49,064 nucleotides of DNA, taken from contig JAQTXC010000018.1 in NCBI GenBank assembly GCA_028689015.1, forward strand, positions 1-49,064. The letters are read 5' to 3'. The notes below the pieces were generated by a model, which saw nothing but the letters and a program-made list of their open reading frames with translations, had not been told where the DNA came from and made no database searches. This DNA comes from Dechloromonas sp. Lineage in GTDB: Bacteria > Pseudomonadota > Gammaproteobacteria > Burkholderiales > Rhodocyclaceae. Position numbers and translations under genes: made by a program. Positions 1 to 7,420 of this stretch are shown here, in pieces. Positions within the stretch are counted from its first letter, which is position 1. Each line of letters begins with the position of its first letter.

Positions 1-173
1 GCATTCCCCTGCGCCAGATGCACTCCTGGGATTACTCCGGTCCTTACCACGGTTACGACGGTTTCGCGATCTTCGCCCGTGACATGGACATCGCCCTGTC
101 CAACCCGACCTTCAAGAACCTGACCCCGCCGTGGAAGAAGGTTGTTGAAGAAGAAGTGAAGAAGGCCGCTTAA
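1..173 (+). CDS. nifD: Nitrogenase molybdenum-iron protein alpha chain, 3' end
   Basis: This is the last 56 codons of NifD, the alpha subunit of the MoFe protein, which carries FeMo-cofactor and reduces N2. The frame begins at position 3 and ends with TAA at 171-173. The segment starts with the conserved stretch [20 protein letters not shown]. Its first histidine matches His442 of Azotobacter vinelandii NifD, the residue that binds the molybdenum of the cofactor. The lysine- and glutamate-rich tail is ordinary for the family. The gene is cut by the window edge, so its start, promoter and the expected upstream nifH are not visible. nifK follows after 60 bases, as in a nifHDK operon. Confidence 0.97.
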   Translation, partial: IPLRQMHSWDYSGPYHGYDGFAIFARDMDIALSNPTFKNLTPPWKKVVEEEVKKAA

Positions 174-233
174 GTCCATCCCCCAACCTTGTGCCGGTAA
201 CCGCAGATGAGCGGTACCGGCAAGGAGATCGCA

Positions 234-1802
234 ATGCAAACCGCAGACAACATCAAGCCCTGTTACCCGCTGTTCCGCGACGATGACTACAAGAAGAACC
301 TGGCTGAAAAACGCCAGCAGTTCGAGGAAGGTCATGGCCCGGACAAGGTCTTCGAAACCTTTATGTGGACCACCACGCAGGAATATCAGGATCTCAATTT
401 CAAGCGCGAAGCCCTGACCGTTGATCCGGCCAAGGCCTGCCAACCACTTGGCGCCGTCCTCTGCGCTACCGGCTTCCACAAGACCCTGCCCTATGTGCAT
501 GGCTCGCAAGGCTGCGTCGCTTACTTCCGCACCTACTTCAACCGTCACTTCAAGGAACCGTGTTCCTGCGTGTCTGATTCGATGACCGAAGATGCCGCCG
601 TGTTCGGTGGTCAGAAGAACATGATCGACGGGCTGGAAAATGCCAAAGCCATCTACAAGCCGGACATGATCGCCGTGTCCACCACCTGCATGGCCGAAGT
701 CATTGGTGACGACTTGAATGCTTTCATCAACAACACCAAGAAGGCCGGCAATATTCCCCAGGAATACCCGGTACCCTTCGCCCATACGCCGTCCTTCGTC
801 GGTTCGCACACCACCGGCTGGGACAACATGGAAGAAGGCATTCTGCGTTACTTCACGCTGAACCATATGGAAGGCAAGGTGGTTGGCTCGAACAAGAAGC
901 TCAACATTGTTCCGGGCTTTGAAACCTACCTCGGCAACTACCGCGTCATCAAGCGCATGCTGACCGAGATGGGCGTTAGCTACACCCTGCTATCCGACCC
1001 TTCCGAAGTTTTCGACACCCCGGCTGACGGTGAATTCCGCATGTATTCGGGTGGCACGACGATGGACGAAGTCAAGGATGCACCGAACGCCATCACCACC
1101 CTGCTGCTGCAGCCAGCCCAACTGGAAAAGACCAAGAAATTCGTTGAAACCACCTGGAACCACGACATTCCCAAGCTCAACATCCCGATGGGTGTCGAGT
1201 GGACCGACGAATTCCTGATGAAGGTCTCCGAAGTCACCGGCCAGCCGATCCCAGCCTCGCTGGAACTTGAACGCGGCCGCTGCATGGACTTGGTTTCCGA
1301 CAGCCACGCCTGGCTGCACGGCAAGAAATTTGCCCTGTACGGTGACCCGGATTTCGTCATGGGCATGGTCAAGATTCTGCTTGAAGTCGGTGCTGAGCCA
1401 ACGCACATCCTGTCCAACAACGCCAACAAGCGTTGGGGCAAGGCCATGCAGAAGCTGCTCGACAGCAGCCCCTTTGGCGTCAGCGGCAAGGTCTATGTCG
1501 GTAACGACCTCTGGCACATGCGCAGCCTGTGCTTCACGGACAAGCCGGATTTCCTGATCGGCAACTCCTATGGCAAGTACATCCAGCGCGACACCCGTTA
1601 CAAGGGTGAGGAATTCGAAGTGCCGCTGATCCGCATCGGCTTCCCGATCTTCGACCGTCACCACATGCACCGCGCCACCACGCTGGGCTACGAAGGCATG
1701 ATGTCGGTAGTCACCCAACTGACCAACGCTGTCCTTGAGCAACTTGACAAGGAAACGATCGGCATGGGCACCACCGACTACAACTTCGATCTCGTTCGCT
1801 AA
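234..1802 (+). CDS. nifK: Nitrogenase molybdenum-iron protein beta chain
   Basis: NifK pairs with NifD in the alpha2-beta2 MoFe protein and supplies half of the P-cluster ligands. The protein has 522 residues, normal for the long NifK type. The three P-cluster cysteines are present: Cys69 (in ACQPLG), Cys94 (in GSQGC) and Cys152 (in STTCMAEVIGDD). They match Cys70, Cys95 and Cys153 of A. vinelandii with an offset of one. An in-frame ATG at 207 would add nine residues, but the ribosome site AAGGAG at 222-227 sits six bases before the ATG at 234, so 234 is chosen. Transcription most likely comes from an upstream nifH promoter outside the window. An inverted repeat follows the stop codon. Confidence 0.98.
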   Translation: MQTADNIKPCYPLFRDDDYKKNLAEKRQQFEEGHGPDKVFETFMWTTTQEYQDLNFKREALTVDPAKACQPLGAVLCATGFHKTLPYVHGSQGCVAYFRTYFNRHFKEPCSCVSDSMTEDAAVFGGQKNMIDGLENAKAIYKPDMIAVSTTCMAEVIGDDLNAFINNTKKAGNIPQEYPVPFAHTPSFVGSHTTGWDNMEEGILRYFTLNHMEGKVVGSNKKLNIVPGFETYLGNYRVIKRMLTEMGVSYTLLSDPSEVFDTPADGEFRMYSGGTTMDEVKDAPNAITTLLLQPAQLEKTKKFVETTWNHDIPKLNIPMGVEWTDEFLMKVSEVTGQPIPASLELERGRCMDLVSDSHAWLHGKKFALYGDPDFVMGMVKILLEVGAEPTHILSNNANKRWGKAMQKLLDSSPFGVSGKVYVGNDLWHMRSLCFTDKPDFLIGNSYGKYIQRDTRYKGEEFEVPLIRIGFPIFDRHHMHRATTLGYEGMMSVVTQLTNAVLEQLDKETIGMGTTDYNFDLVR

Positions 1803-1831
1803 GCAAAGCGGGATCGAGGATCCTGGACATA

Positions 1832-1878
1832 GGGTCGAGTAAGCAAAAGCGCCTCAGCATGCAGCGCTTACTCGATCC
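1832..1878 (+). repeat. Inverted repeat between nifK and nifT
   Basis: Arms at 1832-1844 (GGGTCGAGTAAGC) and 1866-1878 (GCTTACTCGATCC) pair over 13 bases with one mismatch, around a 21-base loop. The loop's flanking AAGCGC and GCGCTT can pair instead or as well. No U-run follows, so it does not look like a terminator. A structure that stabilises or processes the nifHDK messenger, lowering downstream expression relative to nitrogenase subunits, is a reasonable inference. Confidence 0.6.
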
Positions 1879-1924
1879 TCGGCCCCGGGCAACTCGCTCC
1901 TGCGACGCCAGAGGAGTGGCACAA

Positions 1925-2152
1925 ATGGCCAACATCATGATCCAGCAAGGCCCCAGTGGCGGGCTGGTTTTTTACCTTCCAAAGCGTGACCTGGAAGCGT
2001 CGATCGAATCGATCGAATTCGATACCCCGGAAAAATGGGGAGGGGAGTTGAAACTGGACAACGGTGGCACGTACTTCATCGACCCGATCGCTAAACCCCC
2101 CCGCCTGCCCATTTCATTACGCGCCAAGCGCCTCGGCGCTGCTGAAGACTGA
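1925..2152 (+). CDS. nifT: NifT/FixU family protein
   Basis: This small protein of 75 residues belongs to the NifT/FixU family, which is found next to nifK in many diazotrophs. Its role is unsettled, and mutants in model species usually still fix nitrogen. The sequence opens with MANIMIQ and contains the typical WGGEL and GGTYFIDP stretches. The reading frame is open further upstream, but GAGGAG at 1911-1916 lies eight bases before the ATG at 1925, and the family length fits that start. The 122-base gap after nifK holds an inverted repeat. The gene is presumably co-transcribed with nifDK. Confidence 0.93.
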   Translation: MANIMIQQGPSGGLVFYLPKRDLEASIESIEFDTPEKWGGELKLDNGGTYFIDPIAKPPRLPISLRAKRLGAAED

Positions 2153-2259
2153 GTGAAGCAGTCGTGAATCGCCCGTCATTGGTTACGAGCAAAGGCGAAA
2201 ATCCTTCGCACACCGCCACCTGCGAGCAACTCACTACGAACAACTAGGAGCTAAAAATC

Positions 2260-2451
2260 ATGGCAATGAAAATTGATCCCGATATGTGCACCGCCTGTGG
2301 CGATTGCAAACCGGTATGTCCGACCAAGGCGATCAGTTCCGGCAAGATCTTTTACAAGATCGACGCCGCGACCTGTACCGAGTGTGACGGCCACAACGAC
2401 TCACCGTTGTGCGTTGACGTGTGTCCATCGGGCTGTATCAGCCCAGCCTGA
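2260..2451 (+). CDS. 2[4Fe-4S] ferredoxin of the nif cluster
   Basis: This 63-residue bacterial-type ferredoxin probably carries electrons to nitrogenase or to cofactor assembly. The first cluster motif is C10-x2-C13-x2-C16-x3-C20-P. The second is C39-x2-C42-x8-C51-x3-C55-P with another cysteine at 59. The eight-residue insert between the second pair of cysteines is typical of ferredoxins in nif clusters (FdxN-like). TAGGAG at 2245-2250 stands nine bases before the ATG. An ATG two codons later (2266) is possible but less well placed. The gene lies between nifT and nafY in one orientation. The physiological partner cannot be read from sequence. Confidence 0.92.
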   Translation: MAMKIDPDMCTACGDCKPVCPTKAISSGKIFYKIDAATCTECDGHNDSPLCVDVCPSGCISPA

Positions 2452-2492
2452 TCGCCGAACCGAGGATCGATGGATTCGCCCACGTCAGTGAT

Positions 2493-2513
2493 GGCCTGTC
2501 CTGCGGGCAGGCC
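2493..2513 (+). repeat. Hairpin between ferredoxin gene and nafY
   Basis: GGCCTG at 2493-2498 and CAGGCC at 2508-2513 form a six-base GC-rich stem around a nine-base loop. There is no U-run, so a processing or pausing structure in the polycistronic nif messenger is more likely than a terminator. Confidence 0.4.
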
Positions 2514-2565
2514 TGACTCGAACCTCGAACCTCGGCAAATCGATCCTAAAAATCAGGAGCTCACC

Positions 2566-3297
2566 ATGTCTGAATCGCCTATTGCCTCCCGCGAAGCGGC
2601 CCTGCGGCTCGCCCTCGCTGCCCGCGCACTCAACGGTCTGGACGTCAAGGCCTTCGTTGGTGCCTTGATCGACAAGCTCGAAGCACCGCTGACCGAAAGC
2701 AAGCTGGCCAAACTGACGGTCGAAGACCTGCGCGTCATCCTGGCGGGCGACTTCGCCGAACAAGGCTGCCATGTCGGCGTCGATGCGGACAGCCTGAAAG
2801 AAGCCATCCATTTGCTCTGGGGACACGGCGTCGAAAATACCGACTTTCCCGCGGTCGACCCCTATACCGATGGTGAAATGCCCGGCTCGATTCGAGTCGC
2901 CATCGCTGCCAACCGTGGCGAGAATCTTGACGGACATTTTGGCTCCTGCGACCGTTTCCTGATTTATCAGGTCGGTCAACAAGCCGTTCGCCTGATCGAC
3001 ATCCGCAGTACGGTCGAAGCCGATGCCGCCGAGGACAAGAATGCGACCCGCTCAGCGCTGATCGGCGACTGCCAGATCGTTTATGTCCAGTCCATCGGCG
3101 GGCCCGCCGCCGCCAAGGTGGTCCGGGCGGGCGTACATCCCATCAAGAAACCGGAAGGTGGTGCCGCGCGCAGCGTTTTGATGGAACTGCAAGGCCGTCT
3201 GGCCAGCCCGCCCCCCTGGTTGGCCCAGATCATGGGCGTACCGGCTGCTTCGCTAGCCCGCTTCGAGGAGGATCTGGCCACGGGAGAGCACGCATGA
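2566..3297 (+). CDS. nafY: NafY/NifY-type nitrogenase cofactor-binding protein
   Basis: The product (243 residues) resembles A. vinelandii NafY, the gamma protein that holds FeMo-cofactor and binds cofactor-free MoFe protein until insertion. Residues about 1-100 form the helical N-terminal domain (EAALRLALAARAL near the start). Residues about 105-230 form the NifX/NifB C-terminal-like domain, with MPGSIRVAIAAN, LDGHFGSCDRFLIYQV and VYVQSIGGPAAAKVVRAG. The histidine in DGHFGSC and nearby cysteine are typical of this fold. The frame is open 32 codons further upstream, but CAGGAG at 2554-2559 is six bases before the ATG at 2566. NifY is the main alternative name; the two-domain layout favours NafY. 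Confidence 0.88.
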   Translation: MSESPIASREAALRLALAARALNGLDVKAFVGALIDKLEAPLTESKLAKLTVEDLRVILAGDFAEQGCHVGVDADSLKEAIHLLWGHGVENTDFPAVDPYTDGEMPGSIRVAIAANRGENLDGHFGSCDRFLIYQVGQQAVRLIDIRSTVEADAAEDKNATRSALIGDCQIVYVQSIGGPAAAKVVRAGVHPIKKPEGGAARSVLMELQGRLASPPPWLAQIMGVPAASLARFEEDLATGEHA

Positions 3298-3557
3298 TCA
3301 GCAGCGAAAAATTGCAGCAGGTGGCCGCCGCCGCCCGCGAAAATGCCAGTGCCACCGCCCTGCGCGCCCATTTCCCTGAACTGCACTTCACCGAGTGCAG
3401 CGAGGATGATGTCTCACCCCGTTACAAACCGGCATCCAAGCTGCCTGGCTACGCCTTGTACCTGATTAGCGGTGCATCAGGCCATTGTCTCGAACTGACC
3501 AACCAGGCGGAAGCCGCCACCGGCATCCTGATTGCCGCCACGATCGATGACGAGTGA
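3294..3557 (+). CDS. Conserved nif-cluster protein, DUF6129 type
   Basis: This small soluble protein of 87 residues is found in nif clusters of proteobacteria between nafY/nifY and the LRV protein gene. I recognise it as DUF6129; its function is unknown. It has a helical N-terminus followed by the conserved stretch ELHFTECSEDDVSPRYKP and the segment ALYLISGASGHCLELT. Its start ATGA overlaps the nafY stop, and GGGAG at 3282-3286 supports the start. Translational coupling to nafY suggests a role at the same stage of nitrogenase maturation; this is inference. Confidence 0.8.
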   Translation: MISSEKLQQVAAAARENASATALRAHFPELHFTECSEDDVSPRYKPASKLPGYALYLISGASGHCLELTNQAEAATGILIAATIDDE

Positions 3558-4317
3558 AGCGATCCAGGAAAAAGCGGGCGGTGGACGCCTGGGCCTGTGT
3601 GCGGCCTGCAGCTTTTACCCTGAATTCCCTGAGCACCGGCGCTGCACGCCGGGCGATGCCTGCATTCGCGCGCACAGCGGCCGGCAGATCGATCGATTCC
3701 TGCGCCAGAACCCGGAATTGGCTGAAAACTATCTGGCTGATCTATTTTGGGAACGGCGGGCGATTGCCGCGCGCTATGCCCCGGTCGACCGCATTTTCGG
3801 CCTGAAATCCGACCAAGACGAAGTCGTTCGCCGCGTCGTCGCCACGCGCCTACCGATCGACCAACTCTCCTCGATGATCAAGGACCCGGACCGCGAAGTC
3901 CGTCTGTCGGTCGCGGCCCGGCTTGCTGAAAACTTGCTCGGCCAATTGATCCACGACCCGGATTACCTGATTCGCGCCACTGTCGCCCGCCGCTTGCCGC
4001 ATGGCCAGTTGTCGAAACTGGTGCACGACCCCGAACGAGAAGTCCGTAAGGTAGTGGCTGCCCGCTTACCAACATTTGCCCTCCATCTGCTGGCCGACGA
4101 CCACGAACCGGAAGTCCGCGCCCTGGTCGCTGAACGGGCCCTGCCCGAGTTGGCCGCCCGCCTGTTGCAGGACAGCGAATGGTGGGTTCGTCTGGCCGCA
4201 GTCAGTCGCGCACCGAGCGAACTGCTGCCCTCCCTGCTCGATGACCCTGAATGTGAAGTCCGCGAGGCCGCGCGCCTGCGCCTTGCCGACGCCCCCACTG
4301 CCCGCCTTGAAGGATGA
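3547..4317 (+). CDS. Leucine-rich-repeat-variant protein with Fe-S domain
   Basis: This protein of 256 residues belongs to the LRV family known from the A. vinelandii nif region, where a 4Fe-4S domain precedes a superhelix of short repeats. The cysteine motif C18-x2-C21-x11-C33-x5-C39 fits the cluster domain. From about residue 75 onward, repeats of roughly 24 residues recur, each with a DP-x-x-EVR or similar start and an LP/L-rich second half, about seven copies. The ATG at 3547 overlaps the end of the previous gene by 11 bases; an upstream ATG at 3532 lies deeper in that gene. Its function in nitrogen fixation is not established. Confidence 0.87.
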   Translation: MTSEAIQEKAGGGRLGLCAACSFYPEFPEHRRCTPGDACIRAHSGRQIDRFLRQNPELAENYLADLFWERRAIAARYAPVDRIFGLKSDQDEVVRRVVATRLPIDQLSSMIKDPDREVRLSVAARLAENLLGQLIHDPDYLIRATVARRLPHGQLSKLVHDPEREVRKVVAARLPTFALHLLADDHEPEVRALVAERALPELAARLLQDSEWWVRLAAVSRAPSELLPSLLDDPECEVREAARLRLADAPTARLEG

Positions 4318-4319
4318 CC

Positions 4320-5288
4320 ATGAAAGCCCACCACGCCTGGACCGAATACTGTAAATCGCTGGCACCGGCGATTGTCGAGGCCTGCACCCGCACCTCGGTC
4401 AGCGCCGGCAATGCCGGTTTGGTCAAAGCACTGGCCGCCACCCTTCCGGAATGGAAGTTTCGCCATGCCCTGGCCCGTGGTGGCTGGTATCGCCTGGGCG
4501 GTATTGTCGACGCTCAAGGCCAGCGCATCAGCGACAATCTCGAGCAATGGGTTGAAGAGGCCCTGGACGAACGCGATGGCGACCTCGCCTATCTGGCCGA
4601 AGATTTTGCCGATCAAACACTCTACGCCACCCGACTGGTCGGTCAGACCCACTATCTGGTCGCCGCAGCCGGCGAAGGCCATGCCGATTTCCTGCAACTG
4701 GAAGTCGAAGACCTGCAGGAGATGCGGGCACACCGCCTGTTTGCCAGCCCGCCGGGAAATATTGAGGAACTGGTCGATCCCCGCGTCGGCAACGAAACCC
4801 TGCAACCCATCGGATTGCCCTGTTACCGTCTGCGCCGGCTACAGCATATCGATAGCTTCCTGCAGCGCATGCTGGCCCAAAAACCCGAACCCGCCGCCAT
4901 CCACCGTATGATCGATGACTGGCACAAAAGCAGTGCCGGGCAAACCTGTGCCTATGCCAACCAGTGGGTCATTGCCACCCGAGAACACCTGGACCGCTAC
5001 CATCAGCCGGTTTTCCGCGCCCAGCCAATCGCCACTCTGGACGGTTCGCCCCCTGAATTTGGCGCCGACGCTGGCACCAGCGGCCTGTCATTGCACGAAG
5101 CCCTGCTCCATTTCGACCGCCAGGTCGGCTATCCGATGGCCTGGTATTTCCACCTGCTGACCACCAAGGCCGTGCCGCACTGGGTCGCCCAGGCCACGGT
5201 CGAAGATGCCCTGGCCGGCTTCGCCTACCTGCCACAGAAGGACGTTGATGTCGTGCGCAGTTGGCTGCACCGGCCTTACACCGTCTGA
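4320..5288 (+). CDS. Unrecognised protein of the nif operon
   Basis: I do not recognise a characterised family in this 322-residue protein. It appears soluble, with no signal peptide or membrane segment, and is rich in aromatic and acidic residues. Notable stretches are LPEWKFRHALARGGWYRLGG near residue 45, a run of acidic helices around 70-110, and an aromatic segment (MAWYFHLLTTKAVPHW) near 280. An ATG at 4314 overlaps the LRV stop, but GAAGGA at 4309-4314 is correctly spaced only for the ATG at 4320. It closes the series of tightly packed nif genes before the nifE promoter, so a role in nitrogenase maturation or protection is inferred from position alone. Confidence 0.75.
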   Translation: MKAHHAWTEYCKSLAPAIVEACTRTSVSAGNAGLVKALAATLPEWKFRHALARGGWYRLGGIVDAQGQRISDNLEQWVEEALDERDGDLAYLAEDFADQTLYATRLVGQTHYLVAAAGEGHADFLQLEVEDLQEMRAHRLFASPPGNIEELVDPRVGNETLQPIGLPCYRLRRLQHIDSFLQRMLAQKPEPAAIHRMIDDWHKSSAGQTCAYANQWVIATREHLDRYHQPVFRAQPIATLDGSPPEFGADAGTSGLSLHEALLHFDRQVGYPMAWYFHLLTTKAVPHWVAQATVEDALAGFAYLPQKDVDVVRSWLHRPYTV

Positions 5289-5289
5289 T

Positions 5290-5305
5290 TGTCAGGTTAA
5301 CAACA
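5290..5305 (+). promoter_or_regulatory. NifA upstream activator site for nifE
   Basis: The sequence TGTCAGGTTAACAACA is a perfect TGT-N10-ACA, the binding pattern of the nitrogen-fixation activator NifA. It begins two bases after the preceding stop codon and lies about 70-85 bases upstream of the expected nifE transcription start, a normal distance. The A/T-rich DNA between it and the promoter (5306-5345) would suit bending, but I see no clear IHF consensus. Confidence 0.85.
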
Positions 5306-5348
5306 AAAAGAAATAGGTAACAATCCTTATAAAACATTAAGTTGCCCC

Positions 5349-5363
5349 TGGCACACCAATTGC
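5349..5363 (+). promoter_or_regulatory. Sigma-54 promoter of nifE
   Basis: TGGCAC at 5349-5354 and TTGC at 5360-5363, separated by five bases, match the -24/-12 elements recognised by RpoN. Transcription should start near 5375, about 20 bases before the nifE ATG. Together with the NifA site this gives nifE its own nitrogen- and oxygen-controlled promoter. Confidence 0.92.
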
Positions 5364-5393
5364 GATGGCTCGTCTAGTCCACTGGAGAACGCC

Positions 5394-6791
5394 ATGAAAG
5401 CCAGCGAAATTCAAGCCCTGCTCGATGAGCCAGCCTGCACCCACAACAGCAAGGAAAAATCGGGCTGCGCCAAGCCCAAGCCGGGCGCCACCGCCGGCGG
5501 CTGTTCCTTCGATGGCGCGCAAATCGCGCTGCTGCCGATCGCCGACGTTGCCCACATTGTGCATGGCCCGATCGCCTGTGCCGGTTCGTCCTGGGACAAC
5601 CGTGGCACCCGCTCTTCCGGCGTGACCCTGTACAAGATCGGCATGACCACCGACCTCTCCGAAACCGACGTGGTCATGGGCCGCGGCGAGAAACGGCTGT
5701 TCCACGCCATCAAGCAGGCCATCGACAGCTATGCGCCGAAAGCCGTCTTCGTCTACAACACCTGCGTTACCGCGCTGATCGGCGATGACGTCGGCGCCGT
5801 CTGCAAGGCAGCGACCGAACGCTGGGGGGTACCCACCGTGCCCGTCGATGCAGCCGGTTTCTACGGCACCAAGAATCTTGGCAACCGGCTGGCCGGCGAA
5901 GCCATGTTCAAGCATGTCATCGGCACGGCCGAACCGGCACCGGCCCTGCCGCGCGCCGACGGCCTGCCGACCTACGACGTCAATCTGATCGGCGAATACA
6001 ACATTGCCGGTGAGTTCTGGCACGTTGCGCCGCTGTTCGACGAGCTCGGCCTGCGTATCCTGTGCACCTTGTCCGGCGATGCCCGTTTTCACGAAGTGCA
6101 GACCATGCACCGCGCCAAGGTGAACATGGTCGTCTGCGCCAAGGCGCTGCTCAATGTGGCGCGCAAGATGCAGGATTCCTACGGTCAACCCTTCTTTGAA
6201 GGCAGTTTCTACGGCGTGCAGGACGTGTCCAACGCGCTGCGCGATTTCGCCCGTCTGATCGGCGACCCCGACCTGATCGCCCGCACTGAAGCCGTCATCG
6301 CCCGCGAGGAAGCGAAAGCCCACGCCGCCCTCGAACCCTGGCGCGCCCGCCTCAAGGACAAGCGCGTGCTGCTGTACACCGGCGGCGTCAAGTCGTGGTC
6401 CATCGTCTCGGCGCTGCAGGATCTCGGCATGAAGGTCGTTGCCACCGGCACCAAGAAATCGACCGAGGAAGACAAGGCGCGCATCCGCGAGCTGATGGGC
6501 GAAGACACCAAGATGATCGACGACGGCAGCCCCAAGGCGTTGTTGTCGACCTACCACGAGTACAAGGCCGACATCCTGATCGCCGGCGGCCGCAATCTCT
6601 ACACGGCACTGAAGGCGCGCATTCCCTTCCTCGACATCAACCAGGAGCGTGAATTCGGTTACGCCGGCTACGACGGCATGCGCGAACTCGCGCGGCAACT
6701 GGCGCTGTCGATGGAAAGCCCCGTGTGGGCGGCCGTCCGGAAACCGGCGCCGTGGGCCCCAGTTCAGGTATCCGGGACCGTGCTAGCCTAA
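5394..6791 (+). CDS. nifE: Nitrogenase FeMo-cofactor scaffold protein NifE
   Basis: NifE forms the NifE2N2 scaffold on which the NifB-cofactor is converted to FeMo-cofactor. The protein has 465 residues, normal for the family. Cys37 (GGCSFDG), Cys62 (GPIACAG) and Cys124 ([12 protein letters not shown]) sit exactly at the cluster-ligand positions of A. vinelandii NifE. Cys248 (MVVCAKAL) aligns with the cofactor ligand Cys275 of NifD. Other conserved stretches are [43 protein letters not shown] and [23 protein letters not shown] at 5383-5387 supports the ATG. The gene has its own sigma-54 promoter. Its usual partner nifN does not follow; the next gene encodes an ankyrin protein. Confidence 0.97.
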   Translation: MKASEIQALLDEPACTHNSKEKSGCAKPKPGATAGGCSFDGAQIALLPIADVAHIVHGPIACAGSSWDNRGTRSSGVTLYKIGMTTDLSETDVVMGRGEKRLFHAIKQAIDSYAPKAVFVYNTCVTALIGDDVGAVCKAATERWGVPTVPVDAAGFYGTKNLGNRLAGEAMFKHVIGTAEPAPALPRADGLPTYDVNLIGEYNIAGEFWHVAPLFDELGLRILCTLSGDARFHEVQTMHRAKVNMVVCAKALLNVARKMQDSYGQPFFEGSFYGVQDVSNALRDFARLIGDPDLIARTEAVIAREEAKAHAALEPWRARLKDKRVLLYTGGVKSWSIVSALQDLGMKVVATGTKKSTEEDKARIRELMGEDTKMIDDGSPKALLSTYHEYKADILIAGGRNLYTALKARIPFLDINQEREFGYAGYDGMRELARQLALSMESPVWAAVRKPAPWAPVQVSGTVLA

Positions 6792-6815
6792 CTGCGCAGT
6801 TTTGACGAGCACATT

Positions 6816-6847
6816 GCCGCATTGCTTGCGGCGCTTTTCGCAGCGCC
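6816..6847 (+). terminator. Possible weak terminator after nifE
   Basis: GCCGC at 6816-6820 can pair with GCGGC at 6828-6832, followed by GCTTTTCG. Overlapping this, GGCGC at 6830-6834 can pair with GCGCC at 6843-6847. The stems are short and the U-run is only four bases, so termination after nifE is plausible but not secure. Confidence 0.35.
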
Positions 6848-6924
6848 CGGAATGCCCCCAACGGCCAAGACAGGCCGGCTGAAAAGGCGTTAACATTTGG
6901 CTCATCATGCTTCAGGAGCCTGCC

Positions 6925-7419
6925 ATGTCCTCACAACTGATCCTGCTTCAGGCTATCCGCGCCGGCCGCCTGGCCGATGTCCGGGCGGCACTCGACACCG
7001 GCATTCCCGTCGAACTGGACGATGGCCAGGGCGACCCCGGCCTGCCGATGGGTATTGCCTGCTTCATGGGCCATATCGACATTGTTCGGGAACTGGCAGC
7101 TCGCGGTGCCAGCGTCAATCTTGACGACAATCGTCTACCGACCTCGCCGCTCAGCATGGCGCTGCGTGGCAAACGCACCGAAGTCATCCGGACGCTCCTC
7201 GAACTAGGCGCCGAATTGCCGGAGAACACGGACTGCGGCCTGAGCGAGCAGGAGGTCATCCTCGCCCAGTGGCAAGCCCAGCGCGCTGGGCTGCGGCGTG
7301 CCCACCATGCCGCGGTCAACCCGGCGGATGTCGAAGAAATCATCATGTCGCGTTGCGCCGGTACCGACACCATGGTACTGGAGGCAGAAGCCCTCCGCCT
7401 CGCCACCCGTTCGGAGTAA
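6925..7419 (+). CDS. Ankyrin-repeat protein
   Basis: This soluble protein of 164 residues has about three ankyrin repeats in its first 100 residues: LLQAIRAGRLADVRAALDTG, then GIACFMGHIDIVRELAARGASVNLDD, then PLSMALRGKRTEVIRTLLELGAEL. Its C-terminal third is helical and unassigned. Ankyrin repeats bind proteins, but the partner is unknown. An ATG at 6907 is in frame, but AGGAG lies between it and the ATG at 6925, which is therefore chosen. The gene occupies the place where nifN would be expected. Only one base separates its stop from that of the convergent minus-strand Cache-CheW gene. Whether it belongs to the nif regulon is not shown. Confidence 0.82.
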   Translation: MSSQLILLQAIRAGRLADVRAALDTGIPVELDDGQGDPGLPMGIACFMGHIDIVRELAARGASVNLDDNRLPTSPLSMALRGKRTEVIRTLLELGAELPENTDCGLSEQEVILAQWQAQRAGLRRAHHAAVNPADVEEIIMSRCAGTDTMVLEAEALRLATRSE

Positions 7420-7420
7420 C

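Noticed and set aside
990-1742. Long minus-strand open frame opposite nifK
   Set aside because: It is a shadow of nifK produced by GC-rich third positions; no ribosome site or family features.
1811-2535. Scattered CGAGGATCGA-type words in nif intercistronic gaps
   Set aside because: They are short, differ from copy to copy and could arise by composition; no defined repeat unit could be drawn.
4352-4368. TGGCAC followed by TTG near the start of the unrecognised nif-linked gene
   Set aside because: The spacing is wrong and the -12 element lacks the required GC; it lies within coding sequence.
5337-6698. Minus-strand open frame of 453 codons opposite nifE
   Set aside because: Its composition mirrors nifE codons in reverse and it has no domain signal; nifE itself is certain.
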